From positions 868,001-932,000 of the forward strand of contig CBDFGG010000004.1 of NCBI GenBank assembly GCA_965247015.1: a DNA stretch of 64,000 nt, read 5' to 3'. Shown here piece after piece: positions 33,974-43,848 of the stretch (the first letter of the stretch is position 1; every line of letters begins with the position of its first letter). Below the pieces are notes generated by a model. The model searched no databases. It was not told the origin of the DNA and worked only from the letters and a program-made list of their open reading frames with translations. Origin of the DNA: JAIXWP01 sp965247015 (GTDB taxonomy: Bacteria; Bacteroidota; Bacteroidia; Flavobacteriales_D; Sanyastnellaceae). A program made the position numbers and the translations under genes.

Positions 33974-36772
33974 TTAAATGACAATATTCACTATTCGCTT
34001 CGGCACCACTATCACTTTCTTCGGTGTTTTGCCCTCAAGGAAAGCAACTGCCTTTTCATGTGCTAATGCCGCTTTCTCCACATCCGCTGCAGACATGTCT
34101 ACTGGCAAGGAAATAAAGAAACGTGTCTTGCCATTGAATGATACAGGATATTCGAAATCGTCGTCTTGCAAAAACGCTTCATTCAACGCGGGCCACTCTG
34201 CAATAGTGATGCTTTCCGCGTGTCCCAAACGCTCCCACAATTCTTCTGCAAGGTGCGGTGCGTATGGAGAAATCAATACAGCTAGCGGTTCCAAAATCGC
34301 ACGCTTATTACACTTCTGCTCTGTCAATTCATTCACAGCAATCATACAAGTACTCACCACTGTATTCCATGAAAAACGATTCAAGTCGTCATTCACTTTC
34401 TTGATGGTTTTGTGCAATGTTTTCAATTCCGCTTTGGTAGGCTCATCAGCAGAAACACTAAATACATTTTCAGCATTGTGATACAATCTCCAAAGCTTGC
34501 GCAAGAAATTGTGAACCCCGTTGATTCCCTTGGTATCCCACGGTTTGCTTTGTTCAACAGGACCTAAGAACATTTCATAACAACGCAAAGTATCCGCTCC
34601 AAACTTCTCTACCAATTCATCGGGAGTTTGCACATTATACTTCGACTTCGACATCTTTTCTACTTCTGTATCACAGATGTATTTTCCTTCATCATTTAAT
34701 ATAAATGTTGCATCCGCATATTCTGGAAGCCACTTCTTGAAAGCCTCAGTATCCAACACATCATTGTCCACTAAACTAATGTCAGCGTGCAAACGCTGCG
34801 TTTCAAATTGATCCTTTTTATCAGCAGAAACAAATTGATTCGTTCCCATCACACGATACACAAAGCTGCTTCTACCTAAGATCATCCCTTGATTGATCAT
34901 CTTCTTGAAAGGCTCGTCAAACGCGATAAACCCAAGGTCGAATAAAATCTTTGTCCAAAATCTTGAATACAACAAGTGTCCAGTGCCGTGCTCTGATCCA
35001 CCCATGTACAAATCTACTTGACCCCAGTATGCAGCCTTCTCTTTTGATACAAACTCATTCTCATTTTGTGGATCCATGTATCTCAAGAAATACCAAGAAC
35101 TACCCGCCCATCCTGGCATTGTATTCTTCTCGTATTTCCAATCTTTCGCACGTGCCAACGGTGGTTCTCCATCTTCTGTCGGCAAATATTTATCTACCTC
35201 TGGCAGTACCACTGGCATCTCAGAATCTTCTAATACCACAGGAATATCACCATCAAACCCAATTGGGAATGGCTCGCCCCAGTAGCGCTGTCTGCTGAAT
35301 ACGGCATCGCGTAAACGATAATTTATTTTACCTTTTCCAGCACCTAACTGCTCCAACTCTTCAATCACTTTCTTCACGGCCGACTTGTAAGTCATCCCAT
35401 TCAAGAAAGATGAATTCATCAACTTCACTTCTTTGCTCGGTTCAGCTTTTTCAGAAATATCTACTCCTTCGAAAATCGCAGGAATAGTAATTCCAAATTT
35501 TTTCGCAAAATCAAAATCTCTCTGATCACCAGCAGGGACGGCCATTACAGCGCCTGTTCCATATCCCGCCAACACATAATCGCCAATCCAAACTGGAATT
35601 TCTTCGCCAGTAAAAGGATGAATTACGTGAGCACCCGTGAATTGACCTGAAATATTTTTCACATCACTTTGACGATCACGCTCTGACTTCAATTTCGACG
35701 ATGCCATGTATTGCTCCACTGCATCGCGCTGTTCAGCAGTGGTGATCACCGGAACCAATGGATGCTCTGGAGCCAACGTCAAAAACGAAACTCCAAAAAT
35801 CGTATCAGGACGAGTGGTGAATACTTCTATCGTAGCATCATGTTCTGCCAATTGAAAAGTTACTGAAGCACCCTCAGATCTACCGATCCAATTGCGCTGT
35901 ACTTCTTTGATACTCTCCGACCAATCCACTGTATCCAATCCATCCAACATGCGCTGCGCGTAAGCTGTGATTCGCATACTCCACTGACGCATGAGCTTCT
36001 GCTCAACTGGATGTCCGCCGCGCTCGCTCACTCCATCTTTCACTTCATCATTGGCCAATACAGTTCCTAAAGCAGGACACCAATTCACCATAGAGTCAGC
36101 TAGATAGGTCAAGCGATATTGCATCAAAATCAACTGCTGTTGCTTGTGATCCATGCTCTTCCAATCCGTAGCACTAAAATCGCCTTCCCAATTTTTTGAG
36201 AAAAAGAATTGACTCTGATCTATCTTCTTGTACCAGTCTTCATCAATAGAAGCTTGCACATTATAATTACCATTTTCTTCAAACTTCGCTATCAATGTTT
36301 CAATAGGCTCGGCCTTATCTGTTTCGATATTATACCAAGCATTGAATATTTGTTTGAAGATCCACTGTGTCCATTTATAATAAGACGGCTCGCTTGTGCG
36401 CACCTCTCTGCTCCAATCGAAAGAGAATCCGATTTTATCCAATTGCTCGCGATAGCGGGCAATATTCTTTTCGGTGGTCAAGGCAGGATGCTGTCCCGTT
36501 TGGATCGCATACTGCTCCGCTGGCAAACCAAAACTATCATACCCCATTGGATGCAATACATTCCAGCCCTTGTGACGCATATAACGAGCATAGATATCAC
36601 TCGCGATATATCCTAGCGGATGCCCTACGTGCAGCCCCGCACCGCTTGGATATGGGAACATATCCAAGACATAAAACTTCTTCTTGCTTGGATCTTCTGT
36701 TACACGATAGGTGGATCTTTCGCGCCAGTTGCTGCGCCATTTCTGTTCAATACTTCTAAAATCGTATTCCAT
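33974..36772 (-). CDS. leuS: Leucyl-tRNA synthetase
   Basis: A 932-aa class I synthetase. HIGH motif in 'PYPSGAGLHVGHPLGY', KMSKS in 'VEKMSKSKYN', editing-domain sequence 'TRPDTIFGVSFLTLAPEH', and a tRNA-binding C-terminus. The frame extends upstream to 36871, but the family start 'MEYDFRSIEQKW' is at 36772 and a promoter-like TATCTTCG lies at 36800-36807 within the extension. Confidence 0.97.
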   Translation of the reverse strand: MEYDFRSIEQKWRSNWRERSTYRVTEDPSKKKFYVLDMFPYPSGAGLHVGHPLGYIASDIYARYMRHKGWNVLHPMGYDSFGLPAEQYAIQTGQHPALTTEKNIARYREQLDKIGFSFDWSREVRTSEPSYYKWTQWIFKQIFNAWYNIETDKAEPIETLIAKFEENGNYNVQASIDEDWYKKIDQSQFFFSKNWEGDFSATDWKSMDHKQQQLILMQYRLTYLADSMVNWCPALGTVLANDEVKDGVSERGGHPVEQKLMRQWSMRITAYAQRMLDGLDTVDWSESIKEVQRNWIGRSEGASVTFQLAEHDATIEVFTTRPDTIFGVSFLTLAPEHPLVPVITTAEQRDAVEQYMASSKLKSERDRQSDVKNISGQFTGAHVIHPFTGEEIPVWIGDYVLAGYGTGAVMAVPAGDQRDFDFAKKFGITIPAIFEGVDISEKAEPSKEVKLMNSSFLNGMTYKSAVKKVIEELEQLGAGKGKINYRLRDAVFSRQRYWGEPFPIGFDGDIPVVLEDSEMPVVLPEVDKYLPTEDGEPPLARAKDWKYEKNTMPGWAGSSWYFLRYMDPQNENEFVSKEKAAYWGQVDLYMGGSEHGTGHLLYSRFWTKILFDLGFIAFDEPFKKMINQGMILGRSSFVYRVMGTNQFVSADKKDQFETQRLHADISLVDNDVLDTEAFKKWLPEYADATFILNDEGKYICDTEVEKMSKSKYNVQTPDELVEKFGADTLRCYEMFLGPVEQSKPWDTKGINGVHNFLRKLWRLYHNAENVFSVSADEPTKAELKTLHKTIKKVNDDLNRFSWNTVVSTCMIAVNELTEQKCNKRAILEPLAVLISPYAPHLAEELWERLGHAESITIAEWPALNEAFLQDDDFEYPVSFNGKTRFFISLPVDMSAADVEKAALAHEKAVAFLEGKTPKKVIVVPKRIVNIVI

Positions 36773-36799
36773 GGGGTAGTAATATCTATTTCCGGAGCG

Positions 36800-36807
36800 C
36801 GAAGATA
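36800..36807 (-). promoter_or_regulatory. Putative leuS -7 promoter element
   Basis: TATCTTCG on the minus strand, 7 of 8 to TAnnTTTG, 27 nt upstream of the leuS ATG at 36772, in the divergent region shared with porZ. Confidence 0.4.
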
Positions 36808-36898
36808 CTCGCGATTTCAACCTATTTTTAGCCCCTAATAGACGAAAATCATAGTTTTTGCGTTTGTGCACCGCCTATTTTAGAATCTTGCCCCCCTT

Positions 36899-39232
36899 AT
36901 GAAGCATTTTTTATCATTTATAATAGCTGTCTTTATTGCCTTTGCTGGTATAGCACAGAATCAAAATGGAGTCGGATCTTGGAAAGATCATCTCTCGTAT
37001 TACAATCTGGTAGACGTATGCGAAGGAGAAAACGGTCTCATCTATGCAGCCACTTCTTCTAGTCTTTTTTCTTATGATAAAAATGAAGGCACCATCGAGC
37101 GTATTTCTAAGCTCAACCTTCTAAGCGATGTACGCATTTCAGCGATGGAATACGATTTCACAAATCACTTTCTAATCATTGGATATGAAAACGGAAATCT
37201 CGATCTTCTTATCAATGGAAAGGAACGTCAGAATTTACCGGACATCAAACTTTCAAGCCTCATCGGTGATAAAAGAATTTATAACATTGTTCCTTACCAA
37301 GACCGCATTTACCTAGCTACTGGTTTCGGTATCGTAGTCGTTGACCCTTTCAGAAATGAAGTGAAAGAATCTTATCTTCTCGGAACCAACGGAACTCAGG
37401 CGAAGATTGGCGATATCGCCATTCGTAATGGAAAAATTTATGCCGGACTACCTTCTGGAATTCTGAGTGCAGATCTATCAAATCCTATTCTCGCTAACTT
37501 TCAAAACTGGACACTATTGCCCAATTTTCCAGCAATATTTGATGGTGTTTCTCAATTAGAATTTGTAGATAATAAATTGATGGCGGTTGTAGATAGAGAC
37601 AACGGAGATTACATTTATCAAGGCGATGTTGAATCCAATACATGGAGTACGTTTCTCAATTTTGGTGGACTCTTTTTCAATAATTTATTTTATGGAAATA
37701 ATCAGTTAGTTGTATCCTGCAACTACACTGTGCTTCGTTATGACAACAACCTTCAGTTGCTCAGTGAAACAGCGCCCATTAACGGAAGTGCTGTTGCTGC
37801 CGCTGCCGCGATTGTAGATGCTGATAATACTCTTTGGATTGCCGATCTTTCTAATGGACTTCACAGTATAAAATCTTCTGAAATAAAGACTATTGTTCCA
37901 CAAGGGCCAAGATATGCTGATGCTAGACGCATAGCGGCTTATAACAACAATGTCTGGGTAGCACATGGTGGAGTGAATGCGTCTTACGGACCTCAATACA
38001 AGGTTCGAAATATTTCATATAATCTCGGAGATACTTGGAAAGAAATTAGCAATCCGCAAGGCTTGAATACAGACTTCCCCAATGTGCTTGACTTCATGAG
38101 TGTGACCATTGACCCTACCGATAATAATCACGTTTATCTCGGATCGTGGGAAGAAGGATTGATTGAGATCCGTAACAATCAAGTCGTCAACATTTACAAT
38201 GAATCTAATAGCACGCTCAAAACAGCTCCATTCACTTTCACTGATGAATTCGTGGGTGTAGCCAGTGTGGCATTCGATCTTGATGGAAATCTTTGGATGA
38301 CCAATTCCTTTAACCCACAAGGGCTGCAAGCCCGCAGTCAAGACGGAACATTCTACGCATACAATCTTGCTCCTATCGCTTCTGTGGATCGCCGTATCAC
38401 TGAGATCGAAGCGGCGCAATCAGGCTATATATGGGTGGTTGCAGATGGACAAGGACTTATTGGATACAATCCAAATGGTACACTCGATCAATCAAGTGAT
38501 GACGTTTTCAAACTCCTCACCGACGAAGAAGGCCTTGGCAATCTCAACAGCAAAGATGTATTCTGTATCAAAGAGGATCTTGATGGCGAACTCTGGATCG
38601 GCACATTGCAAGGACTGTGTGTGCTTTATAATCAAGATGCGGTATTCAATTCAGATGAATTTGATGCTGAAACCATCTTGATTGAACAAGGAGGAAACAT
38701 TCAAGAATTGCTCGCTACAGAAGCAATTACTTCTATTGAAATTGATGGTGGTAATAGAAAATGGATCGGCACTCAAAGCTCAGGGGTGTTCCTTTTCAGC
38801 CCTGATGGCGTGCAGGAAATTCTTCACTTCACAACTGATAATAGCCCTCTATTGACCAACAACATCATTGACATTGCAATCAATCAAGAGACAGGAGAAG
38901 TGTTTTTTATTACAGAAAGTGGTATCATTTCATATTTCGGTGATGCCACAAACTTCGCCACTGAAATCAATGAAATCAAAGCGTATCCAAATCCCGTGCG
39001 TGAGACCTACGATGGCGCTATTATCATTGATGGGCTCGCATACCAGTCGGTCATCAAAATCACCGACCTACAAGGCAATCTCGTATTCGAAACAGTAAGC
39101 GAAGGTGGTCGCGCCACATGGAATGGACTAGCGCTCAACGGCGAGCGTCCTGCTACTGGTGTGTATCTCATTTATGCTTCATCAAGTGATGGAAGTTCTA
39201 GTAACGTCGGTAAAATCGCATTCATTAAGTAG
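36899..39232 (+). CDS. porZ: T9SS component PorZ homologue
   Basis: A 777-aa exported protein resembling PorZ, the surface component of type IX secretion that supplies A-LPS to sortase PorU. Signal peptide ending 'AGIAQ'; the N-terminal 'GSWKDHLSYYNLVDVCEGEN' in part and 'ISKLNLLSDVRISAMEYD' are typical. Two propeller domains follow ('DLDGNLWMTNSF', 'DLDGELWIGTLQGLCVLYN'), and the C-terminus ('AYPNPVRETYDG', 'GVYLIY') is a T9SS sorting-type domain. It is divergent from leuS and 1 nt before folC. Confidence 0.85.
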   Translation: MKHFLSFIIAVFIAFAGIAQNQNGVGSWKDHLSYYNLVDVCEGENGLIYAATSSSLFSYDKNEGTIERISKLNLLSDVRISAMEYDFTNHFLIIGYENGNLDLLINGKERQNLPDIKLSSLIGDKRIYNIVPYQDRIYLATGFGIVVVDPFRNEVKESYLLGTNGTQAKIGDIAIRNGKIYAGLPSGILSADLSNPILANFQNWTLLPNFPAIFDGVSQLEFVDNKLMAVVDRDNGDYIYQGDVESNTWSTFLNFGGLFFNNLFYGNNQLVVSCNYTVLRYDNNLQLLSETAPINGSAVAAAAAIVDADNTLWIADLSNGLHSIKSSEIKTIVPQGPRYADARRIAAYNNNVWVAHGGVNASYGPQYKVRNISYNLGDTWKEISNPQGLNTDFPNVLDFMSVTIDPTDNNHVYLGSWEEGLIEIRNNQVVNIYNESNSTLKTAPFTFTDEFVGVASVAFDLDGNLWMTNSFNPQGLQARSQDGTFYAYNLAPIASVDRRITEIEAAQSGYIWVVADGQGLIGYNPNGTLDQSSDDVFKLLTDEEGLGNLNSKDVFCIKEDLDGELWIGTLQGLCVLYNQDAVFNSDEFDAETILIEQGGNIQELLATEAITSIEIDGGNRKWIGTQSSGVFLFSPDGVQEILHFTTDNSPLLTNNIIDIAINQETGEVFFITESGIISYFGDATNFATEINEIKAYPNPVRETYDGAIIIDGLAYQSVIKITDLQGNLVFETVSEGGRATWNGLALNGERPATGVYLIYASSSDGSSSNVGKIAFIK

Positions 39233-39233
39233 T

Positions 39234-40460
39234 ATGGCCATGTCTTATCAGGAAGTATTGGATTATATGTTTTCTCAACTTCCAATGTTTCATCGTATTG
39301 GTCCTGCTGCATACAAACCAGATTTATCCAATACAATTGCTCTTCTTGAAATCGTTGGTAATCCTCACAAGCAGCTAAAATGCGTACACGTGGCAGGTAC
39401 CAACGGAAAGGGTTCTACATCACATCACATTGCTTCCGTGCTTCAAGAAGCAGGATACAAAACAGGCCTTTGTACTTCTCCACACTTAAAGGATTTTCGC
39501 GAGCGCATCAAGATCAATGGTCAACTGATTCCCGAAGCTGATGTTATTGATTTTGTAGGAAAAAACAAGGACGCTTGGACCGACATTCAACCTTCCTTTT
39601 TCGAGATGACCATTGCTCTTTCATTCTGGTATTTTGCAAAAGAAAAAGTTGACATCGCTGTCATAGAAACGGGACTCGGCGGGCGTTTGGACTCTACTAA
39701 CGTGATTACTCCAGAGATTTCTGTCATTACAAATATTGGCTGGGATCACATGAATTTGCTCGGCGACACCCTTGAAAAAATCGCTGCAGAAAAAGGTGGA
39801 ATCATTAAAGAAAATATTCCGGTGGTTCTTGGTGAAATGAAACCGAATACTCATTCGGTTTTGGTAAATATTGCTTTGGAAAAAAATGCTCGAGTAATCG
39901 ATGCGTCTCTCTCCACGGCTCCTCCACCACCATCCGCTTTGCAAGGTTACTACCAAGAAGAAAATCGTCGCACTGCATATCAGGCTTTAAAAACACTTAC
40001 CACCATTACTCCTTGGAACATCACCGAAGACCACATCAGACGTGGTTTTGAGAATGTGATCAAAAACACGCAACTACTCGGAAGATGGCAAGTACTCGGT
40101 CAAGAGCCTTTCATTGTAGCGGATGTAGGACACAACAAAGACGGAATTGAATTCGTGATGCAGCAAGTCAAAGATCAAACTTTCGATCGACTTCATATTG
40201 TGCTTGCCATGGTGGCAGACAAAGACATTTCGACGATCCTGAAGCTTTTCCCTAAAGATGCTATTTACTATTTCAGTAAAGCACAGATCCCACGCGGATT
40301 AGAGGCACACCTTCTACAAGTACAGGCGTTGGAAGCAGGACTCGCAGGTGAAGTTTATCCGAGTATCGCGGAGGCTTTTTCTGATGCAAAAAAGAAAGCC
40401 TCCAAACAAGATATGATCTTGGTCGGAGGCTCTGTATTTACTGTCGCAGAAGTAATCTAA
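39234..40460 (+). CDS. folC: Folylpolyglutamate/dihydrofolate synthase
   Basis: A 408-aa Mur-ligase-family enzyme that adds glutamates to folates. 'VAGTNGKGSTSHHIASVL' is the P-loop, 'TSPHLKDFRERI' and 'IETGLGGRLDSTNVI' the folate and metal sites, 'NIGWDHMNLLGDTLEKIA' the conserved block. ATG at 39234, 1 nt after the porZ stop, is preferred to upstream starts inside porZ. It ends directly against the convergent tonB stop. Confidence 0.94.
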   Translation: MAMSYQEVLDYMFSQLPMFHRIGPAAYKPDLSNTIALLEIVGNPHKQLKCVHVAGTNGKGSTSHHIASVLQEAGYKTGLCTSPHLKDFRERIKINGQLIPEADVIDFVGKNKDAWTDIQPSFFEMTIALSFWYFAKEKVDIAVIETGLGGRLDSTNVITPEISVITNIGWDHMNLLGDTLEKIAAEKGGIIKENIPVVLGEMKPNTHSVLVNIALEKNARVIDASLSTAPPPPSALQGYYQEENRRTAYQALKTLTTITPWNITEDHIRRGFENVIKNTQLLGRWQVLGQEPFIVADVGHNKDGIEFVMQQVKDQTFDRLHIVLAMVADKDISTILKLFPKDAIYYFSKAQIPRGLEAHLLQVQALEAGLAGEVYPSIAEAFSDAKKKASKQDMILVGGSVFTVAEVI

Positions 40461-40467
40461 TTACTTC
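40449..40467. other. Palindrome across two abutting stop codons (folC/tonB)
   Basis: GAAGTAAT (40449-40456), CTA, ATTACTTC (40460-40467): an 8-bp perfect inverted repeat with a 3-nt loop spans the adjacent TAA stops of folC (plus) and the TonB-like gene (minus), with no base between the genes. There is no T-run, so it would be at most a weak bidirectional terminator. Confidence 0.5.
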
Positions 40468-41231
40468 AACTTAAAGAATATTGTAATAGACCCTTTTTGA
40501 TTGGTGGTTGCGCTTGCATTAGTTGAGAATCGTGCAGACTTTGCAGCTCGAATTGCAAGTTCATATAGCTTTGCAGCACCACTCGCAGAAGTACTTGATT
40601 TGGCAGTATTCACGGTTGCAGATACTACCTTACCATTTTTATCTACGATAATATCTACTACTACTTTTCCTTCTTCTTGAGGTTTTTCATCGAGTGATGG
40701 ATTGGCCGTCATGCTTCGACCTGCGAGTGCCCATTCACCATTTCCACCGCCGCCATTGAACAAGCCCTTACCATTTACAGATCCATTTTCTATCCCCTCT
40801 TTTTTTCCATCATCTTTTGGACCTTGCCCTGTTTCTTTTCCATTATTATTCAAAGCATCAAGTGCATTGTTTAATGGATTACTCACCGTTGGCTTTGGAG
40901 TAGGATTCGGCGTAGTAGTTGGTTTTGTAGTGTTCGGCTTTGGATCAGGCTTCGGTGCTGAAACCGGAGCTGTCTCTTGGGTCTCGACTGCTTCTTCTTG
41001 AACAGGCTCTGAACTCGAAGAAGCATTCTCTGAAGATGAATCATTGCTATCACCACCGCCCGTATCGGAGTCTCCAAGAGCTGCTACATTCAGTGTCATG
41101 TATTGCGTTCCGTCACCGTTTCCAGTGCCGCAGTCTTTCATGAGTAGCATAAGAAGTAACGCGAAGCCCACGTGGACTCCAAGGCTTCCTATCCATGATA
41201 CATTTCTTTGTGTTGATTCAGATGTTTGCAT
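40461..41231 (-). CDS. TonB-family energy transducer
   Basis: A 256-aa TonB-like protein: one N-terminal membrane helix ('WIGSLGVHVGFALLLMLLM'), a long Ser/Gly/Pro/Lys-rich periplasmic spacer ('PKPDPKPNTTKP', 'TPNPTPKPTVSN') and a C-terminal TonB domain ('GKVVVDIIVDKNGKVVSATV', then 'RAAKSARFS'). It would carry proton-motive energy from ExbBD to outer-membrane receptors. It follows exbD with a 1-nt gap. Confidence 0.88.
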   Translation of the reverse strand: MQTSESTQRNVSWIGSLGVHVGFALLLMLLMKDCGTGNGDGTQYMTLNVAALGDSDTGGGDSNDSSSENASSSSEPVQEEAVETQETAPVSAPKPDPKPNTTKPTTTPNPTPKPTVSNPLNNALDALNNNGKETGQGPKDDGKKEGIENGSVNGKGLFNGGGGNGEWALAGRSMTANPSLDEKPQEEGKVVVDIIVDKNGKVVSATVNTAKSSTSASGAAKLYELAIRAAKSARFSTNASATTNQKGSITIFFKLK

Positions 41232-41232
41232 A

Positions 41233-41634
41233 TCACTCTTTTTTAGCTCTGGTGGCTATCACCGGATTGCAACGCAGTACCTTCAAGGTGGAGAAAAGTT
41301 CAATCGTTTCTCCAGTAGGTACATCTCTATCTACATTTAGTATTACAGTGCGCTTGTCATCTGGCTTTCCAGCCATCAAAGCTTCCAATTTCGATTTGAT
41401 ATCTTCCTTCGCAACCGATTCACTATTGATCGAGAATTCGAGGTCTTTGGTAATCGTCACTGATACTGCACCCGCTACTGACTCGCCGGTAGAGGTCTTC
41501 GGCAAATTCACCGCTTCTCCATTCACTGCCATGGTCGACATGACGATGAAGAAAATCAGCAGCAAGAATACCAAGTCGGAAATCGACGACATATTCGCTT
41601 CCGCACTGACTTTATTTCTTTTTCCGAAATCCAT
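41233..41634 (-). CDS. exbD: Biopolymer transport protein ExbD/TolR (second copy)
   Basis: A 133-aa ExbD: 'MSSISDLVFLLLIFFIVMST' in part contains the membrane helix with the essential aspartate, followed by a periplasmic domain. It partners the ExbB encoded 10 nt upstream. It is the second ExbD in this cluster; the first is at 43849-44253. Confidence 0.9.
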   Translation of the reverse strand: MDFGKRNKVSAEANMSSISDLVFLLLIFFIVMSTMAVNGEAVNLPKTSTGESVAGAVSVTITKDLEFSINSESVAKEDIKSKLEALMAGKPDDKRTVILNVDRDVPTGETIELFSTLKVLRCNPVIATRAKKE

Positions 41635-41644
41635 GGTGACCTCC

Positions 41645-42343
41645 TTAATTAGTAGGTTGCTCTAATATGTCGATGAATTCAACAGCACGAGCTTCCATTT
41701 TGTGAATCACCTTGCCGATACGACCAACAAGGGTATTGTATGCAACGAATGCGATGATACCCACGATCAAACCAACAACGGTTGTAATCATAGCAAGCAT
41801 CATATCTCCACCCATTGAGGTTAAGTCTGGTCCATTTACTTTGATCGAGTTAAATACACCCACCATACCGATTACCGTTCCTAAGAACCCGAGCATTGGT
41901 GCCGCACCAGCACTGGTTGCCAAAAACGATACGTTTTTTTCTAGTGTATAAATCTCGAGCTTACCGACGTTTTCAATTGCTGCTTTGATATCGCTCATGT
42001 CCTTACCGATTCTTGAGATACCTTTCTCAATCATTCGAGCGACGGGCGTTTGGGTAGTAGCACAAAGATTTTTAGCACTATCCAATTTTCCTTGATTGAT
42101 ATACTCTTTAATTTTTTCCATAAAATTTCCTTCTTCCTTCAACGCCTTGTTGATGGCCTGTGATCTTTCGAAGAAAATGTAAACAGAAATAATACTGAGA
42201 ACGATCTGTGGAACATAGATGTACGCTCCTTTCAGAAACTCGGCAAGAAAATCAATATCATTTGATGGGGCAACAGTTTCAGGTGTGCTCACAGCTTGGC
42301 CGGCCACACTCAATCCATCTTGAAGAAAAAAGATAAAATCCAT
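41645..42343 (-). CDS. exbB: ExbB/TolQ/MotA proton channel protein (second copy)
   Basis: A 232-aa ExbB-like protein with three membrane segments and the family signature 'GAAPMLGFLGTVIGMVGVFNS' in part and 'TTVVGLIVGIIAFVAYNTL'. It forms the proton channel driving TonB. The ATG at 42343 ('MDFIFFLQDGLS') is preferred to 42373. Upstream are two overlapping inverted repeats near 42365-42410. Confidence 0.9.
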   Translation of the reverse strand: MDFIFFLQDGLSVAGQAVSTPETVAPSNDIDFLAEFLKGAYIYVPQIVLSIISVYIFFERSQAINKALKEEGNFMEKIKEYINQGKLDSAKNLCATTQTPVARMIEKGISRIGKDMSDIKAAIENVGKLEIYTLEKNVSFLATSAGAAPMLGFLGTVIGMVGVFNSIKVNGPDLTSMGGDMMLAMITTVVGLIVGIIAFVAYNTLVGRIGKVIHKMEARAVEFIDILEQPTN

Positions 42344-42364
42344 GGGTAGTTGATTTAAGGTAAC

Positions 42365-42410
42365 AAAATTCACACTTGCGAATTTTCAACGAGCAAGTTG
42401 GCTGAAAATT
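42365..42410 (-). promoter_or_regulatory. Overlapping inverted repeats upstream of exbB (second copy)
   Basis: AAAATTC at 42365-42371 and GAATTTT at 42380-42386 form one inverted repeat (8-nt spacer); AATTTTCA at 42381-42388 and TGAAAATT at 42403-42410 form a second (14-nt spacer). They share the central arm, so two alternative structures or two operator half-site pairs are possible. Confidence 0.3.
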
Positions 42411-42455
42411 GCCTCCCTAAAATTCCACCGTCAGGAACTTATTCAACATGCATTG

Positions 42456-43841
42456 TCAATGAAGTAGCATCATCTCTATGATGTATACAGCCGCTCCGCC
42501 GAAATAGCCGATCAATGCCCAAAGTGATACATTTTTCAAGTACCACATAAAGCTGATCTTCTCAAGGCCCATGACCGCTACACCCGCAGCGCTGCCAATG
42601 ATAAGGATACTTCCTCCTGTACCCGCCGCGTAAGCCAAGAAGTGCCAGAATGGTCCATCTTGTACAAACATGTCAGACCAAGCATCACCCGTCAATGCAG
42701 GTGCAACTTCATACATGTTCATACTCGCAGCTACCAATGGCACGTTATCAATAACCGCTGACAGCAAACCAATCGCAATGTTGATGGCATAGACATTTCC
42801 CAAACTGTCTTTAAGTCCCTCTGCTAGGGTACGCAAATGTCCCACTTCCTGAAGAGCCGATACGGCCAATAGAATACCTAGGAAGAATAACACCGATGGC
42901 ATATCGATTTTACGAAGTGCGTGAAGCGCACTGTACTTCGACTTTTCTTCATCCACCTTCTTGCCGTGCATGATTTCAGTAGCCATCCAAACAATACCTA
43001 AGCTGAGCATGATACCCATAAATGGAGGTAAATGCGTGATGCTTTTAAACACAGGAACAAATAACAGACCTCCTACTCCTAAAATAAAGGCAACACCACG
43101 TTCCCTTCCTGAAATTCCAGCTCCCGATTTCTCAGTAACGGCCGGCCTTTCAACATTCCCCTTCATGACAAATGAAAGAATGACTAATGGTAATAATAAG
43201 TTCATCAAACTTGCTAAGAAGATTTCCTTAATGATACTTACAGTAGTGATTTGCTTGCCGATCCAAAGCATAGTAGTAGTAACATCTCCAATAGGTGACC
43301 ATGCACCACCCGCATTTGCTGCGATGACAATGATACCTCCAAAGAACCATCGGGTCTTTTGATCGTCAATGAGTTTTCTCACCAAGCTCACCATCACAAT
43401 AGCCGTCGTCAAATTATCTAGCGCTGCTGATAAGAAGAACGTAATGATTCCCAAAATCCATAAGAGCTTGACTTTATTCTTTGAGGTGATGCGATCGGTA
43501 ATCACTCTAAAACCTTCGTGCGCATCTACTACTTCAACGATGGTCATCGCTCCCATCAAGAATAAAAGAATACCTGCTATCTCCTGCAAATGATGCAGCA
43601 GTCGATGATCGAAAAATTCATGCAGCGTCATATCAGTGCCTTCAGACACTTTCAAGAAATCACCAAGTTGTTGGAAATAGACCGACAAATGATCAGGAAC
43701 AGCATGCGCTCCAACTACGAGAATCGACCAGCACAAAACCCCTGTAATAAGCGCAGAAGCTGCTTTGTCGATTTTAATTGAATGTTCTGTAGCAATGGCG
43801 ATGTAGCCAAGAATGAAGACAATGAGTATAGCTATTTCCAT
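42456..43841 (-). CDS. nhaD: Na+/H+ antiporter NhaD
   Basis: A 461-aa integral membrane antiporter with about 11-12 hydrophobic segments. 'LLFLMGAMTIVEVVDAHEGF', 'AALDNLTTAIVMVSLVRKL' and 'AGGAWSPIGDVTTTMLWIG' are NhaD-family signatures, with the last two holding the likely ion-binding residues. It exports sodium in exchange for protons. It lies between two exbB-exbD pairs, 7 nt after the first exbD. Confidence 0.92.
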   Translation of the reverse strand: MEIAILIVFILGYIAIATEHSIKIDKAASALITGVLCWSILVVGAHAVPDHLSVYFQQLGDFLKVSEGTDMTLHEFFDHRLLHHLQEIAGILLFLMGAMTIVEVVDAHEGFRVITDRITSKNKVKLLWILGIITFFLSAALDNLTTAIVMVSLVRKLIDDQKTRWFFGGIIVIAANAGGAWSPIGDVTTTMLWIGKQITTVSIIKEIFLASLMNLLLPLVILSFVMKGNVERPAVTEKSGAGISGRERGVAFILGVGGLLFVPVFKSITHLPPFMGIMLSLGIVWMATEIMHGKKVDEEKSKYSALHALRKIDMPSVLFFLGILLAVSALQEVGHLRTLAEGLKDSLGNVYAINIAIGLLSAVIDNVPLVAASMNMYEVAPALTGDAWSDMFVQDGPFWHFLAYAAGTGGSILIIGSAAGVAVMGLEKISFMWYLKNVSLWALIGYFGGAAVYIIEMMLLH

Positions 43842-43848
43842 AAAAAAA

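Noticed and set aside
33978..34481. 167-aa plus-strand ORF
   Set aside because: Antisense to the leuS 3' region, which is fully conserved; no promoter or family resemblance.
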